The notes below the pieces were generated by a model. That model did not search any database, was not told the origin of the DNA, and saw nothing but the letters and a program-made list of their open reading frames with translations. Positions 15,494 to 24,808 of a stretch of DNA of 64,000 bases are shown one piece after another. The DNA comes from Cedecea neteri NBRC 105707 = ATCC 33855 (GTDB lineage: Bacteria > Pseudomonadota > Gammaproteobacteria > Enterobacterales > Enterobacteriaceae), in NCBI RefSeq assembly GCF_001571265.1, contig NZ_BCTL01000031.1, positions 1 through 64,000 on the forward strand, written 5' to 3'. Position numbers and translations under genes: made by a program. Position 1 is the stretch's first letter. The number at the start of each line of letters is the position of its first letter.

Positions 15494-17202
15494 ATATGAA
15501 GAACGTGGACTTAGGCACTGCCATGCTGCAGCGCGGTCGGCAGGCAACCGCCGCGCCGGTTGTAGCCCTGCCAGCCAGCGAAATGCCGATGGTGCTGACG
15601 CTTGACCAGCTCCGGCCTAATCCGGATAACCCGCGTACGTCGCGGAACCCCAAATTTGATGATATTAAAGCCTCCATCCTGGCCCGGGGGCTGGATACCG
15701 TGCCTAAGGTGACGCGTGACCCCGACGGTGAGGCGGTTTATATCTTCAGCGACGGCGGGAATACGCGTTACCAAATTCTGACCGAGCTGTGGCAGGAAAC
15801 CGGTGAAGACCGTTTTTATCGCCTGCACTGCCTGTTCAAGCCATGGCCGGGGCGACTGCAGTGCGTCATCGGGCATCTGGCTGAAAATGAGGTGCGCGGG
15901 GAGTTGAGTTTTATTGAAAAAGCGCGGGGTATCCAAAAAGCGCGGGCTATATATGAAGAGCAACTGGGTAAAAAAGTCTCCCTGCGCGAGCTGGCATCGC
16001 TCCTGACCGGGGAGGGTTTTCCCGTTCATAATTCCAGTATCAGCCGGATGGATGACGCGGTGAGGTATCTGTATCCATCAATGCCCCGGCTGCTGGAGTC
16101 CGGTCTGGGGGGGCCGCAAATAAGGATTTTACTGGCGCTACGTCAGGATGCTGAGAATGCATGGAACCAGTATAAAACGAGTGCTGACGCTTCCCCCGGG
16201 CAGCCTTTTGGGGACGTATTTGGGGCATGCTGCCATAAATTTGATTCTCCTGAACTCTGGTCAGCAGAGATGTTTCGTGACGAGCTGATTGGCGATTTGC
16301 TGCAGGCGTTGCCCCATCCGGCACTGAATTACGACCGCTGGCTGCTTGAACTCAATCCCAAAGAGCGTCACCGCCGTCACGTTCTGGGGGATACGTCACC
16401 CTTGCCTGAGCTGGCTGACGTTCCGCCCGCTCAGGATGCCCCCCCTCGTCCCGCTGGCAATCCACAAAACAATGACCGTGATACCCTCCCGTTAACCTCT
16501 GCGCAGGAAAAGCCCGGTGAGGGGCAAAACATTCTCCTGCAGGCGCAGGACGCTCAACCCTCCCTGAAAGGGAAGCCATCCCCGGTCCCTGAAAAAGGCG
16601 CGCCTGTCGTCAGCTCCTCCGCTCACCCACTCCGCACCGAACTACAGCCCGATATGTACGGTGGGTCTCCTGTGCTTTTCGGTGACGTACCGGAGGAGGA
16701 TATCGCAGACATGTTGTCTGGTGCAGATATGCCGCCCTCGCCCGAAGAGCCCGTTGCCGGGACGCTGGATTTTGCAGCCGTCGGGCTGGAGCCCGTCAGC
16801 AATATCTGGCGCATCTCACCCTTACACGATGACATTGAGCACCTGCAGGCGATGGCCTTTCGGCTGGCTTTTGAACTGGCTGAAAGCCAGGGATGTGAAG
16901 CCGATATTATGCCCGATGCTGCCCATCCGCAGGCTGCGGGCTACGGCCTTGCACCGTCTACAGACATCTCTGTCTTCGGGGCGCAACTCCTGTCTTTAGT
17001 TGACCCGGCCCACGAGGCGCACGCCCTGACGTTAACCTGTCTGTTGACAGGGACGGCTGAGCCAGCCAGCGGCCCGGTGCTGGATGATGTGTGTACCGTT
17101 AAATTTTTGCGTCTTATCCGCGTGTTGCGCCGCCTGCGTGAACTGCAGCGTGGCCTGCCCGTGGACGATGACGTGGCTGATACCGAAGGAGGCAATGCAT
17201 GA
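15490..17202 (+). CDS. parB: ParB-family protein, PFGI-1/SPI-7 ICE type
   Basis: The 570-residue protein has an N-terminal ParB nuclease-like domain (about residues 35-130; DQLRPNPDNPRTS, FSDGGNTRYQIL). A KorB/helix-turn-helix-like region follows (about 140-200). A long Pro/Gln-rich linker (about 300-400) then leads to a C-terminal domain peculiar to ICE ParB proteins. The large size is typical of the PFGI-1 class (TIGR03764, from memory) rather than of plasmid ParB. It should bind a centromere-like site and work with ParA. It overlaps dnaB and the next gene by 4 bp each. Confidence 0.88.
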   Translation: MNMKNVDLGTAMLQRGRQATAAPVVALPASEMPMVLTLDQLRPNPDNPRTSRNPKFDDIKASILARGLDTVPKVTRDPDGEAVYIFSDGGNTRYQILTELWQETGEDRFYRLHCLFKPWPGRLQCVIGHLAENEVRGELSFIEKARGIQKARAIYEEQLGKKVSLRELASLLTGEGFPVHNSSISRMDDAVRYLYPSMPRLLESGLGGPQIRILLALRQDAENAWNQYKTSADASPGQPFGDVFGACCHKFDSPELWSAEMFRDELIGDLLQALPHPALNYDRWLLELNPKERHRRHVLGDTSPLPELADVPPAQDAPPRPAGNPQNNDRDTLPLTSAQEKPGEGQNILLQAQDAQPSLKGKPSPVPEKGAPVVSSSAHPLRTELQPDMYGGSPVLFGDVPEEDIADMLSGADMPPSPEEPVAGTLDFAAVGLEPVSNIWRISPLHDDIEHLQAMAFRLAFELAESQGCEADIMPDAAHPQAAGYGLAPSTDISVFGAQLLSLVDPAHEAHALTLTCLLTGTAEPASGPVLDDVCTVKFLRLIRVLRRLRELQRGLPVDDDVADTEGGNA

Positions 17203-17444
17203 GTGACAGTATCGATCAGGCCAGCGAGTCTGAGGAGTGGTATCGGCAGGTGGCGTTGCGTGATTTTGGCAACAAAAACACGGTTCCGGGCCCCTCGCTG
17301 ATCCACTGCATTTCCTGTGGCGAGGAAATTGAGGCCAGGCGTCGTCACATTATTCCGGGGTGTACCCGGTGTGTAACCTGCAAAGACAGAGAGGAATCCC
17401 GGAGCCGGCACAGGGCATCAGCACGGAGGTATCATGATGAATAA
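17199..17444 (+). CDS. TraR/DksA-family C4 zinc-finger protein
   Basis: The 81-residue protein has a C4 zinc finger: CISCGEEIEARRR followed by CTRCVTCKD, spaced as in TraR/YbiI-type DksA relatives. These short proteins can bind RNA polymerase through the secondary channel, like F-plasmid TraR. An effect on transcription of host or element is therefore possible. Overlap with parB (ATGA) and with the next gene places it in the replication operon. Confidence 0.8.
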   Translation: MSDSIDQASESEEWYRQVALRDFGNKNTVPGPSLIHCISCGEEIEARRRHIIPGCTRCVTCKDREESRSRHRASARRYHDE

Positions 17445-18024
17445 TAACCATATTGCACAGGCGACTAACGGGCTGCTGACACAGCTGGTGCTGGATTTGA
17501 AAAGCGGCTATCTGCGCCGCTGCGAATCGCTGGGTTTAGACACTCAGCAGATGCAGGTGCTGCTTAGCCTGACGCTGGAAGACCTGCACTACCTGACCAA
17601 CAGCCAGGTGCCTGTCATGTCTTTTCAGATTGATTATGAAATTCTGACGCGTATCCAGCAGCAGGCAAGACTGGAACAAAAGCGTCTGGAGAGCATTGAC
17701 CGTGCGCTGGTGCTGGGGGGCTCGATTGAGCTGATGCAGCACTATTTCGGGTTATCGAGTGCGGAGGTGGCCGCCCGCCGTCGCATTGCCGGGATTGATG
17801 TCCGGTCCGGGCGGGGTAATGTCCTCAGCGATGAAGACAATGCGCAGGTCTGGCTTAGCTGGCAGAAAGCGGGGATCGCGGATGCTGACACGGCTGACGG
17901 GCTTGACGTGATGATGCTGACGGCGGAGCAAATGGATGTGTCATTGACGGCGGTCTGGCATGCGGTTCACAGCTGGCATAAATCGCAGCCGGCTTCTGTC
18001 CGGACTGCGAGGAAAATGGCATGA
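17434..18024 (+). CDS. DUF2857-family ICE protein
   Basis: The 196-residue protein matches the DUF2857-type protein found at this position in SPI-7-like elements. Features are LSLTLEDLHYLTNSQ, then QHYFGLSSAEVAARRRIAGI (possible helix-turn-helix), and a second helical repeat DVMMLTAEQMDVSLTAVWHAV. Role unknown; the C-terminal half looks like a DNA-binding segment. It overlaps the zinc-finger gene by 11 bp, with GGAGG 5 bp before its ATG, and the next gene by 4 bp. Confidence 0.75.
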   Translation: MMNNNHIAQATNGLLTQLVLDLKSGYLRRCESLGLDTQQMQVLLSLTLEDLHYLTNSQVPVMSFQIDYEILTRIQQQARLEQKRLESIDRALVLGGSIELMQHYFGLSSAEVAARRRIAGIDVRSGRGNVLSDEDNAQVWLSWQKAGIADADTADGLDVMMLTAEQMDVSLTAVWHAVHSWHKSQPASVRTARKMA

Positions 18025-18278
18025 GAAAAGCGCGACGGGAGGTGTTTCCGGGACTGCATACTCAAGCCAGTGTCCCTCCATTGCCCTGTCATAAGGCGGT
18101 GGTTGAGTTACAACGTTTTCACCAGGGCGTGCGCAACTATACGCGACTCAGGGAGAAGGGAACGGGCTACCTGAAGATCAACATCGGTCTTTTCTGGCGG
18201 CTGCTGAGTCGTGACAGGGGGCGGACGTGGGAGCTGATGAGCCACGAACGCTACAACTGTGACATCCGCAAAACGTGA
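18021..18278 (+). CDS. Small basic ICE protein of unknown function
   Basis: The 85-residue basic protein is unrecognised. The C-terminal half, ending in SRDRGRTWELMSHERYN, looks structured and is rich in Arg and aromatic residues. Its ATG overlaps the DUF2857 stop (ATGA), so it is probably translated. It is followed by a small hairpin (about 18305-18323, CCGG-rich stem) before the replication gene. Confidence 0.6.
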   Translation: MRKARREVFPGLHTQASVPPLPCHKAVVELQRFHQGVRNYTRLREKGTGYLKINIGLFWRLLSRDRGRTWELMSHERYNCDIRKT

Positions 18279-18375
18279 TGTTGCCCGGGCGTGAGCTTAT
18301 CCTGCATCCGGTACGCCGGGTGCAGCAATCAGCTTATGGGGCCACCAAATGCAGTCTGGTCATAAAGGAAAAGCC

Positions 18376-19611
18376 ATGAATTTGCCTGCAGAGAGTCTGA
18401 TAACCCGCACCGTTGAGCTGATGAATGCCCAGCTGGCACAGCGAATACCCGGCGAAGACGTGACGCAGTTGCGCAGCGGGTTGCTTTATATGGGCAATGT
18501 GCAGGACGCGTTTCCGCGTTGCCTGCTGCTCGACACCCGTCTGTCACCCCTGGATAAAATGGCGTGGATGATGATCCGCCTTTACGCGCAGCAAAATCAG
18601 GGGGCTGTCTTCCCGAGCTATGATGATCTTCAGCTGCAGCTGGCATCTCCCGGGAAAGGCAGGGCATCGCGTGAAACGGTCAGCCGGGTACTGCTGATGC
18701 TGCGTATCACCGGCTGGCTGAGCCTGTGTAAACGTGTGCGTGACGAAAGAGGGCGGGTGCGGGGCAACGTCTATGCACAGCATGACGAGCCGGTGACCTG
18801 CCGGGATGCTGAAGCGCTGGATCCCTGCTGGCTGGACACGGTCGCTGAGGCGTGTCGTCACAGAAATCGTACGATCAGCCAGACTGCGTGGGAGGTTCTG
18901 CAGGATATCAAAGACGATCCTCAGATGCGTCACCGGCACAGCCACATCACGCTGGTTGAGAGCCGACTCAGGGCGGCACAAACGCCAGACCAACTGGCGG
19001 TACGACAGCGGGAAAATATAGTGTCACAGCCTCCGGGTTCGGTATCCGGACTCAGTCAAAAAGTACCGGGTTCGGATGCCGAACTGAGTTCTTTACCAGA
19101 GAAAACAGCGCAGAGTTCGGATACCGAACTCTGCCTACAATCAGTCACTTACAAAAAACCTTCCGGAGTTCGGAAGCCGAACTGTTACGTACGTTCTTTT
19201 ACACAAAGTGATAATAAAAATACGTACGTAAACCCGCGCACGATGTTGCCTGAAAATATCGTCAGCCAGATGAAAGGTGAAGATGCCGATATGCTGATCT
19301 GCCAGCTGCAGGCGCTGCCGGGGGATCTACGCGAGCAGGTGCTCCAGCGCTTCGGGAGTGCACTGGCGGCGGGGAAAGTCAGTAACCCGGTGGGCTGGCT
19401 GCTGGCGGTTATGAAGCGGGCCCGCGAAGGCGCGCTGTTCGGCCATGTGTCTGAGCGCGAAGATGCTGCGCCTCCGGCAACTGCCGATACCAGCCCGCCA
19501 TGCCGTCCGTTGCAATTGCAGAGTCCGCGGCGTGTATCATCACCTGAGCACGTCAGCAGCGTGGTGGCGGAGATTCGGCGCAAGATGGCGGCTGAGAAAG
19601 GACTTAAATAG
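18376..19611 (+). CDS. STY4528-like pathogenicity-island replication protein
   Basis: The 411-residue protein resembles the STY4528 family that follows the DUF2857 gene in SPI-7-type islands. The N-terminal part (LSPLDKMAWMMIRLYAQQNQ; SRETVSRVLLMLRITGWLSLCKRVRD) is a winged-helix-like domain similar to plasmid replication initiators. A low-complexity linker with repeated SDAELSS/SDTELC-like motifs follows, then a conserved C-terminal helix bundle. A role in replication of the excised element is inferred. AAAGGAAAAGCC favours the ATG at 18376 over one at 18349. It is the last core gene before the T6SS cargo. Confidence 0.75.
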   Translation: MNLPAESLITRTVELMNAQLAQRIPGEDVTQLRSGLLYMGNVQDAFPRCLLLDTRLSPLDKMAWMMIRLYAQQNQGAVFPSYDDLQLQLASPGKGRASRETVSRVLLMLRITGWLSLCKRVRDERGRVRGNVYAQHDEPVTCRDAEALDPCWLDTVAEACRHRNRTISQTAWEVLQDIKDDPQMRHRHSHITLVESRLRAAQTPDQLAVRQRENIVSQPPGSVSGLSQKVPGSDAELSSLPEKTAQSSDTELCLQSVTYKKPSGVRKPNCYVRSFTQSDNKNTYVNPRTMLPENIVSQMKGEDADMLICQLQALPGDLREQVLQRFGSALAAGKVSNPVGWLLAVMKRAREGALFGHVSEREDAAPPATADTSPPCRPLQLQSPRRVSSPEHVSSVVAEIRRKMAAEKGLK

Positions 19612-19630
19612 CGTTGTTTAAATAACAGGC

Positions 19631-19677
19631 GGTGCTGGCACTGCCAGCACCGTTTAAAAAATAAGCAGCCCTGCTGT
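19631..19677. repeat. Palindromic border repeat, copy A
   Basis: GGTGCTGGCACTGCCAGCACC is a near-perfect palindrome, followed by GTTTAAAAAATAAGCAG and a smaller CAGCCCTGCTG hairpin. The same layout, 'CTGGCA-TGCCAG, AT spacer, CAGCnnnGCTG', recurs at 19830 and 53410, one copy on each side of the T6SS cluster. Confidence 0.7.
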
Positions 19678-19825
19678 TTGCAATTATCGGGAGTACCAGA
19701 GGGTTTCCATGTCTGGCTATGTGCCCCGGCTTACTCAGCTCCCTGGGTGTTATTCCCGATCTGGACAAGGAATACTGGTTGTAAAATGGGCGCTGAGAGA
19801 GAGCTTAAACCGGTTTGGTTAAGAA

Positions 19826-19878
19826 ACAGGTGCTGCTGGCAGTGCCAGTAGCGATTAAAAATAAACAGCGTCGCTGTT
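19826..19878. repeat. Palindromic border repeat, copy B
   Basis: GCTGCTGGCAGTGCCAGTAG is followed by CGATTAAAAATAAACAGCG and TCGCTGTTT. It is nearly identical to the right-border copy at 53408-53453 over the core and the following CGATTAAAAA. Confidence 0.7.
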
Positions 19879-20565
19879 TGAGCCTGAGCCTGCTACCTGA
19901 GTAAAAAAAGATTTTTAGTACAAAGGGTATTGATGCTCCTGTCCTGACGCAGGGTGGCATAAAGCGAGATGCCCTGGAGCATCTCAGGCGGTTTAGGGAG
20001 GGGGATCCGGAGTCCTGTGGTGCACTTTAGCCCAATTAAAGAGAAGTGATGCTGGCGTATTCCTGTTCATGAGCATCAGAGGTGGCTCATCTGTGCTACA
20101 GAGAAAGCCCCTCAGGTGACTAATAAACCATCATAAATATCACGCTATCGTTATCGAAAATTAATAAGCCAGCCTTATGTATGGTATGCCCGCAGCACAT
20201 CAATAATGAGAATTATCTTCCTTAACTCCTCAGATCCACCGGGTAAGAGAGAGGGACAATGTTTTTTTTCTTTATAAAACTTTATCACTGACTCTCCGGG
20301 TTGTTAGTTGTTTTTTTTCTTAGGCGGTTTAAGAAGTCCAACTGACAAATTGCTGTAGCGCCTTATTCCACGGCACTTGCAGGGTCTTTTATAGAAAATT
20401 CCCATAAATCAAATGGATGATCTGATTTTGTTAAATTCATCTGGTGTAAAAATGTGTTACATAATTTAAATTTTCATCGCGCGGCTAAAGTTTTTACACT
20501 TCCCTCCAATAGGTGCTTATCCGAAATTTCTCTTTCAGGTTAAGGCTTATCAATACCGTGTCATG

Positions 20566-20629
20566 TTACGTCAGTGAATGGAATGTGCTCGTTTTTGACT
20601 CCGTTTTGGCTTTACGTCAGGTAACGTAA
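20566..20629. promoter_or_regulatory. Candidate operator: TTACGTCAG direct repeats upstream of tssB
   Basis: TTACGTCAG occurs at 20566-20574 and again at 20612-20620. The second copy continues into ACGTAA (20624-20629), making an inverted repeat TTACGT-N6-ACGTAA. The copies lie 46 bp apart and within 160 bp of tssB. The arrangement suggests a regulator-binding site, but no known consensus is matched. Confidence 0.35.
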
Positions 20630-20719
20630 GCTGCGATGTTGTTTTGGATAAGTAAGCCGTTCTTATTGATTTTTCACTGACATTGACCCTCTCTCTTGCT
20701 TCATAGAACAGGGACATCT

Positions 20720-21217
20720 ATGTCTAACTCGTATCAGTCCGAGATCCCCAAAGCCCGCGTGAACATCCAGTTGAGTGTGCATACGGGGGGCGCGCAGAAA
20801 AAAGTCGAATTGCCCCTTAAGCTGATGGTTGTGGGGGATTACAGTAACGGTACCGGACAGCTTCCGGTGTCTGAACGCGAAAAGGTCAACGTCAATAAAA
20901 ACAACTTTGATAGTGTGCTTTCCGAATTTTCTCCCTCCGTCAATCTTTCCGTAGAAAACACCCTGGCCGGTGACGGCAGCGAAGAAAACGTCAGCCTTTC
21001 CTTTACCCGGATGAAAGATTTCGAGCCGGAGCAGGTCACCCGCCAGATACCCCAGTTAAAAGCCATGCTTGCCATGCGTAATCTTCTCCGTGACCTGAAG
21101 GCCAACCTGCTGGACAACGGCACTTTCCGTAAAGAGCTGGAAAAAATTCTGCTTGACCCGTCGCTCAGTGCTGAACTGCGCAGCGAGTTATCTGCCCTGG
21201 CGCCGAAACAAGCCTGA
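20720..21217 (+). CDS. tssB: T6SS contractile sheath small subunit TssB (VipA)
   Basis: The 165-residue protein has the TssB signature (IPKARVNIQLSV, LPLKLMVVGDYS, VNVNKNNFDSVLSEFSPSVNLSVEN, FEPEQVTRQIPQL). TssB pairs with TssC to form the cytoplasmic sheath whose contraction drives the Hcp tube. The ATG at 20720 follows ACAGGGACATCT. It is the first gene of the T6SS operon, 40 bp before tssC. Confidence 0.96.
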   Translation: MSNSYQSEIPKARVNIQLSVHTGGAQKKVELPLKLMVVGDYSNGTGQLPVSEREKVNVNKNNFDSVLSEFSPSVNLSVENTLAGDGSEENVSLSFTRMKDFEPEQVTRQIPQLKAMLAMRNLLRDLKANLLDNGTFRKELEKILLDPSLSAELRSELSALAPKQA

Positions 21218-21257
21218 CGGTCGTGATGTTTAACGGATTAATGAAGAGAAAATGCTG

Positions 21258-22799
21258 ATGTCTGTGAAAAATGAAAATGCCGCAGCGGGTGAAAGCGTCG
21301 TCCTTGAACAATCTGATGCAAAGAGTGTGTATGCGTCCCTGTTTGAAAAAATTAACCTAAAACCTGTGTCTGAGTTAAGCGCGCTGGATATCTGGCAGGA
21401 TAATCAGGCGATGTCGGATGCCACTGCTGATGAGCGACTGACCGCCGGTGTGCAGGTGTTTCTCGAGTGCCTGAGTAAAACGGGTTCAAAAGTCGAGAAA
21501 CTGGATAAGACCCTGATTGACCATCATATCGCTGAGCTCGATTTTCAAATCAGTCGCCAGCTGGATGCGGTGATGCATCATGAGGCGTTCCAGGCCGTAG
21601 AATCTCTCTGGCGCGGCGTGAAATCACTGGTAGATAAAACCGATTTCCGTCAGAACGTCAAAATCGAGCTACTTGATCTGTCGAAAGACGATTTGCGTCA
21701 GGATTTTGAAGACGCGTCGGAGATTATCCAGAGTGGATTATACCAGCACACGTACACGGCTGAGTATGACAGTCCGGGTGGAGAGCCGATTGCCGCTCTG
21801 ATTTCAGCTTACGAGTTTGACGCATCTGCTCAGGATGTGGCGCTGCTGCGTAACATCTCCAGAGTGTCCGCTGCGGCGCATATGCCCTTTATCGGTTCTG
21901 CCGGTCCGAAATTCTTTCTCAAAGAATCGATGGAAGAGGTGGCTGCGATCAAAGATATTGGTAACTACTTTGACCGTGCCGAATACATCAAATGGAAGAG
22001 CTTCCGTGATACCGACGACAGTCGTTACATTGGCCTGGTGATGCCACGTGTGCTGGGTCGTCTGCCATATGGCCCGGACACCGTACCGGTGCGCAGTTTC
22101 AACTACATCGAAGAAGTCAAAGGCCCGGATCACGACAAATACCTGTGGACCAACGCCTCGTTCGCGTTTGCGGCCAACATGGTGAAAAGCTTCATCAACA
22201 ACGGCTGGTGCGTACAAATCCGTGGCCCGCAGGCGGGTGGCGCAGTACAAGACCTGCCAATCCATCAGTATGACCTGGGCACCGGTAATCAGGTGAAGAT
22301 CCCGTCAGAAGTGATGATCCCGGAAACCCGCGAATTTGAATTCGCCAACCTCGGCTTCATCCCACTGTCCTACTACAAGAACCGCGACTATGCGTGCTTC
22401 TTCTCGGCGAACTCCACCCAGAAACCAGCGCTGTATGACACCGCCGATGCAACGGCCAACAGCCGCATCAACGCCCGTCTGCCGTACATCTTCCTGCTGT
22501 CGCGTATCGCGCACTACCTGAAGCTTATCCAGCGTGAAAATATCGGGACCACCAAAGACCGTCGTCTGCTGGAACTTGAGCTGAACACCTGGGTGCGTGG
22601 CCTGGTGACGGAAATGACCGATCCTGGCGACGAGCTGCAGGCCTCTCACCCGCTGCGTGACGCCAAAGTGGTTGTCGAAGACATCGAAGACAACCCGGGC
22701 TTCTTCCGCGTCCGACTGTTCGCTATCCCGCACTTCCAGGTGGAAGGGATGGACGTCAACCTGTCACTGGTTTCTCAGATGCCGAAAGCCAAATCGTAA
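21258..22799 (+). CDS. tssC: T6SS contractile sheath large subunit TssC (VipB)
   Basis: The roughly 513-residue protein has typical TssC stretches: LDFQISRQLDAVMHHEAFQ, LESLWRG-like, YLGLVMPRVLGRLPYG-like, and a C-terminal NPGFFRVRLFAIPHFQVEG. With TssB it forms the sheath, and its C-terminal region bears the ClpV-interaction surface together with TssB. Two in-frame ATGs, 21252 and 21258, follow GAAGAG; 21258 has the better spacing. Confidence 0.96.
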   Translation: MSVKNENAAAGESVVLEQSDAKSVYASLFEKINLKPVSELSALDIWQDNQAMSDATADERLTAGVQVFLECLSKTGSKVEKLDKTLIDHHIAELDFQISRQLDAVMHHEAFQAVESLWRGVKSLVDKTDFRQNVKIELLDLSKDDLRQDFEDASEIIQSGLYQHTYTAEYDSPGGEPIAALISAYEFDASAQDVALLRNISRVSAAAHMPFIGSAGPKFFLKESMEEVAAIKDIGNYFDRAEYIKWKSFRDTDDSRYIGLVMPRVLGRLPYGPDTVPVRSFNYIEEVKGPDHDKYLWTNASFAFAANMVKSFINNGWCVQIRGPQAGGAVQDLPIHQYDLGTGNQVKIPSEVMIPETREFEFANLGFIPLSYYKNRDYACFFSANSTQKPALYDTADATANSRINARLPYIFLLSRIAHYLKLIQRENIGTTKDRRLLELELNTWVRGLVTEMTDPGDELQASHPLRDAKVVVEDIEDNPGFFRVRLFAIPHFQVEGMDVNLSLVSQMPKAKS

Positions 22800-22817
22800 G
22801 GCGAGGGGAAATCAGGG

Positions 22818-24155
22818 ATGAAAATTTACCGCCCACTTTGGGAGGATGGGGCCGCTCTGGCCCCGCAACAGTTCCAGCAGCAGGCCCGCTGGAGTGAACA
22901 CGTTGCCGACATGGTCGCCCGGATGGGTATTTCTCATCCCTGGGGCGTGGTGGCGGCAGAATTTGATGATGCCGCACTGGCGCTCTCGCGCCTGAATGCC
23001 ACCCGTCTGGTGGTGCGCTTTCAGGACGGTACCCTTGTGGATACCGACCTGGCAGATACCCTTCCTCCGGTCTGTGATTTGTCTGTTTCTGCCGGCAGTG
23101 AGGCTGTTGACGTGGTTGTCGCGCTGCCGCTGCTGAGTGCCAGCGGCGGCAACCTCGATAACGGTCAGGACAGTGAACGCCCGCGCCGCTGGAAAGCGGA
23201 GCGTGTGGTGGTGCAGGAGCTTGCCGGGCATGAAAGCGGGGAGCTGGCGATCCTGCGTAATGCGCTTACCCTGCGTCTGTCCAGTCAGGAAAACACGGCA
23301 TACCTGACCTGTCCGGTGGCCCGCCTGGTGCGCAATGCACAGGGACAATGGAGCCGTGACCCGGCCTTTATCCCGCCGATGCTGTCGGTTGCTGCGAGCC
23401 CATTACTGACCACCGAACTGGGTGACCTGCTGGTTCGCCTGCAGGCTCGTCGTCGTCGCCTGATGGCCATGCGTCGTGAAAGCAATGAGCGGATGGCCGA
23501 CTTTGCGGTCGCGGATGTCTCCCTGTTCTGGCTGCTCAATGCCCTGAACAGCGCTGAGCCGGTGCTGATGGAACTGCTGCAGACGCCTGATCGTCACCCG
23601 GAACTGCTGTACCGCGAACTGACCCGTCTGGCCGGCAGCCTGCTGACCTTCTCACTGGAGCACGACGCTGGCGATATTCCTGCTTATCAGCACGATGCAC
23701 CGGAGCGGGTATTTCCGCCGCTGCTGGCACTGCTCGACAAGCTGCTGGAAGCGAGCCTGCCGTCACGGGTGGTGAGTATCCACCTGGAGCATCAGGATCA
23801 GATCTGGAAAGGTACCCTGCACGATGCGCGCCTGCGCGAAGGGGCGGACTTCTATCTCTCCGTACGCTCGTCCATGCCGAACCATGAACTTCAGACGAAA
23901 TTCCCGCAGCTGTGTAAAGCGGGCAGTTTTGATGATGTGTCTGATGTGGTGAATGTGGCCCTGAGCGGCATGGTTATCAAACCGCTGGCCCATGTTCCGG
24001 CCGCTATCCCGTTACGCCTTGAGAACCAGTATTTCTCGCTGGATCTGAGTACTGAGGCGGCTCGCGCAATGCTTGAGATGGGCAGCTGCACCTTCTACAC
24101 CCCGCGCTCACTGGGGGATGTGAATCTTGAACTCTTTGCGGTGCTGCGCTCATGA
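22818..24155 (+). CDS. tssK: T6SS baseplate adaptor TssK
   Basis: The 445-residue protein starts MKIYRPLWEDGAALAPQQFQ, the usual TssK N-terminus, and ends MEMGSCTFYTPRSLGD-like, typical of its C-terminal head. TssK trimers join the baseplate (TssEFG-VgrG) to the TssLM membrane complex and are the receptor-binding-like part of the machine. It follows tssC by 18 bp and overlaps tssL by 4 bp. Confidence 0.95.
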   Translation: MKIYRPLWEDGAALAPQQFQQQARWSEHVADMVARMGISHPWGVVAAEFDDAALALSRLNATRLVVRFQDGTLVDTDLADTLPPVCDLSVSAGSEAVDVVVALPLLSASGGNLDNGQDSERPRRWKAERVVVQELAGHESGELAILRNALTLRLSSQENTAYLTCPVARLVRNAQGQWSRDPAFIPPMLSVAASPLLTTELGDLLVRLQARRRRLMAMRRESNERMADFAVADVSLFWLLNALNSAEPVLMELLQTPDRHPELLYRELTRLAGSLLTFSLEHDAGDIPAYQHDAPERVFPPLLALLDKLLEASLPSRVVSIHLEHQDQIWKGTLHDARLREGADFYLSVRSSMPNHELQTKFPQLCKAGSFDDVSDVVNVALSGMVIKPLAHVPAAIPLRLENQYFSLDLSTEAARAMLEMGSCTFYTPRSLGDVNLELFAVLRS

Positions 24156-24805
24156 ATAAATCCGAACTCAGCCAGATAGAACGCATTTTCTACCCGGGCT
24201 GGCTGATGGCCAGCCAGCTGCGCGGCGGGCAGGAAGTCCGGGACGGGGAAGGGCTCTGGCGCCGGGCCTGCCGTCTGGTGCAGGAGGCGAAAGCGGCGCT
24301 CACGGAGGCCGGTTACAGCGACATTAGCCGTGACCATATGGTGTATGCCCTGTGTGCCCTGCTGGACGAGAGCGTGATGAACCGCGGAACCACCGATGAT
24401 GGTTACCTGACCTGGCGGCGTGACCCGCTCCAGGCACACTTCTTTGGCACCCTCAATGCCGGGGAGGAGCTGTGGGAACGGATCCGCAATCTGCTGAAAG
24501 AAACCGCCCCTGACGCCGCCGTCCTGACCTGCATGTACCGGACCCTGCAGCTGGGGTTCGTCGGTCAGTATCGTGCCCGGGATGATGAGCGCCGGGAAGA
24601 TATCGTTCGCGCGCTCGCGGAACGGGTGCCGGCCTTCACGCTGGCACAGGATGCCCCCATTGTTGCCCGGGCATCACGCCTGCGCAGTGGTCGTCGCGGG
24701 TACTGGCTGACCTGGGTTGTGGCCGCTGTCGCCCTGGTGGCGCTCTGGTTCTTCCTTTCGTCTTCACTTACCGAGCTGGTAAGCCAGACTGTCAGGCCGG
24801 GGTAA
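24152..24805 (+). CDS. tssL: T6SS inner-membrane protein TssL (DotU family)
   Basis: The 217-residue DotU-family protein has a cytoplasmic hook domain (YALCALLDESVMNRG; MYRTLQLGFVGQYR) and one C-terminal transmembrane helix at about residues 188-206. It forms the membrane complex with TssM and TssJ. This is the short form, with no peptidoglycan-binding extension. The OmpA-like domain is instead on the next gene, which begins 4 bp later. Confidence 0.94.
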   Translation: MNKSELSQIERIFYPGWLMASQLRGGQEVRDGEGLWRRACRLVQEAKAALTEAGYSDISRDHMVYALCALLDESVMNRGTTDDGYLTWRRDPLQAHFFGTLNAGEELWERIRNLLKETAPDAAVLTCMYRTLQLGFVGQYRARDDERREDIVRALAERVPAFTLAQDAPIVARASRLRSGRRGYWLTWVVAAVALVALWFFLSSSLTELVSQTVRPG

Positions 24806-24808
24806 GCG

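Larger units (their letters stand above)
19612..20719. other. 1.1-kb non-coding left border of the T6SS cargo
   Basis: No gene is supported here. The left part carries two copies of a palindromic repeat (19631-19677 and about 19826-19878). Other hairpins are GAGATGC/GCATCTC (19966-19985) and ATCGGGA/TCCCGAT (19686-19760). The right part (about 20100-20700) is AT-rich, carries candidate operators, and should hold the tssB promoter. Confidence 0.6.

Noticed and set aside
18305..18323. Terminator after the small basic ICE protein
   Set aside because: The stem CATCCGG/CCGGGTG has no T run, so termination is not supported.
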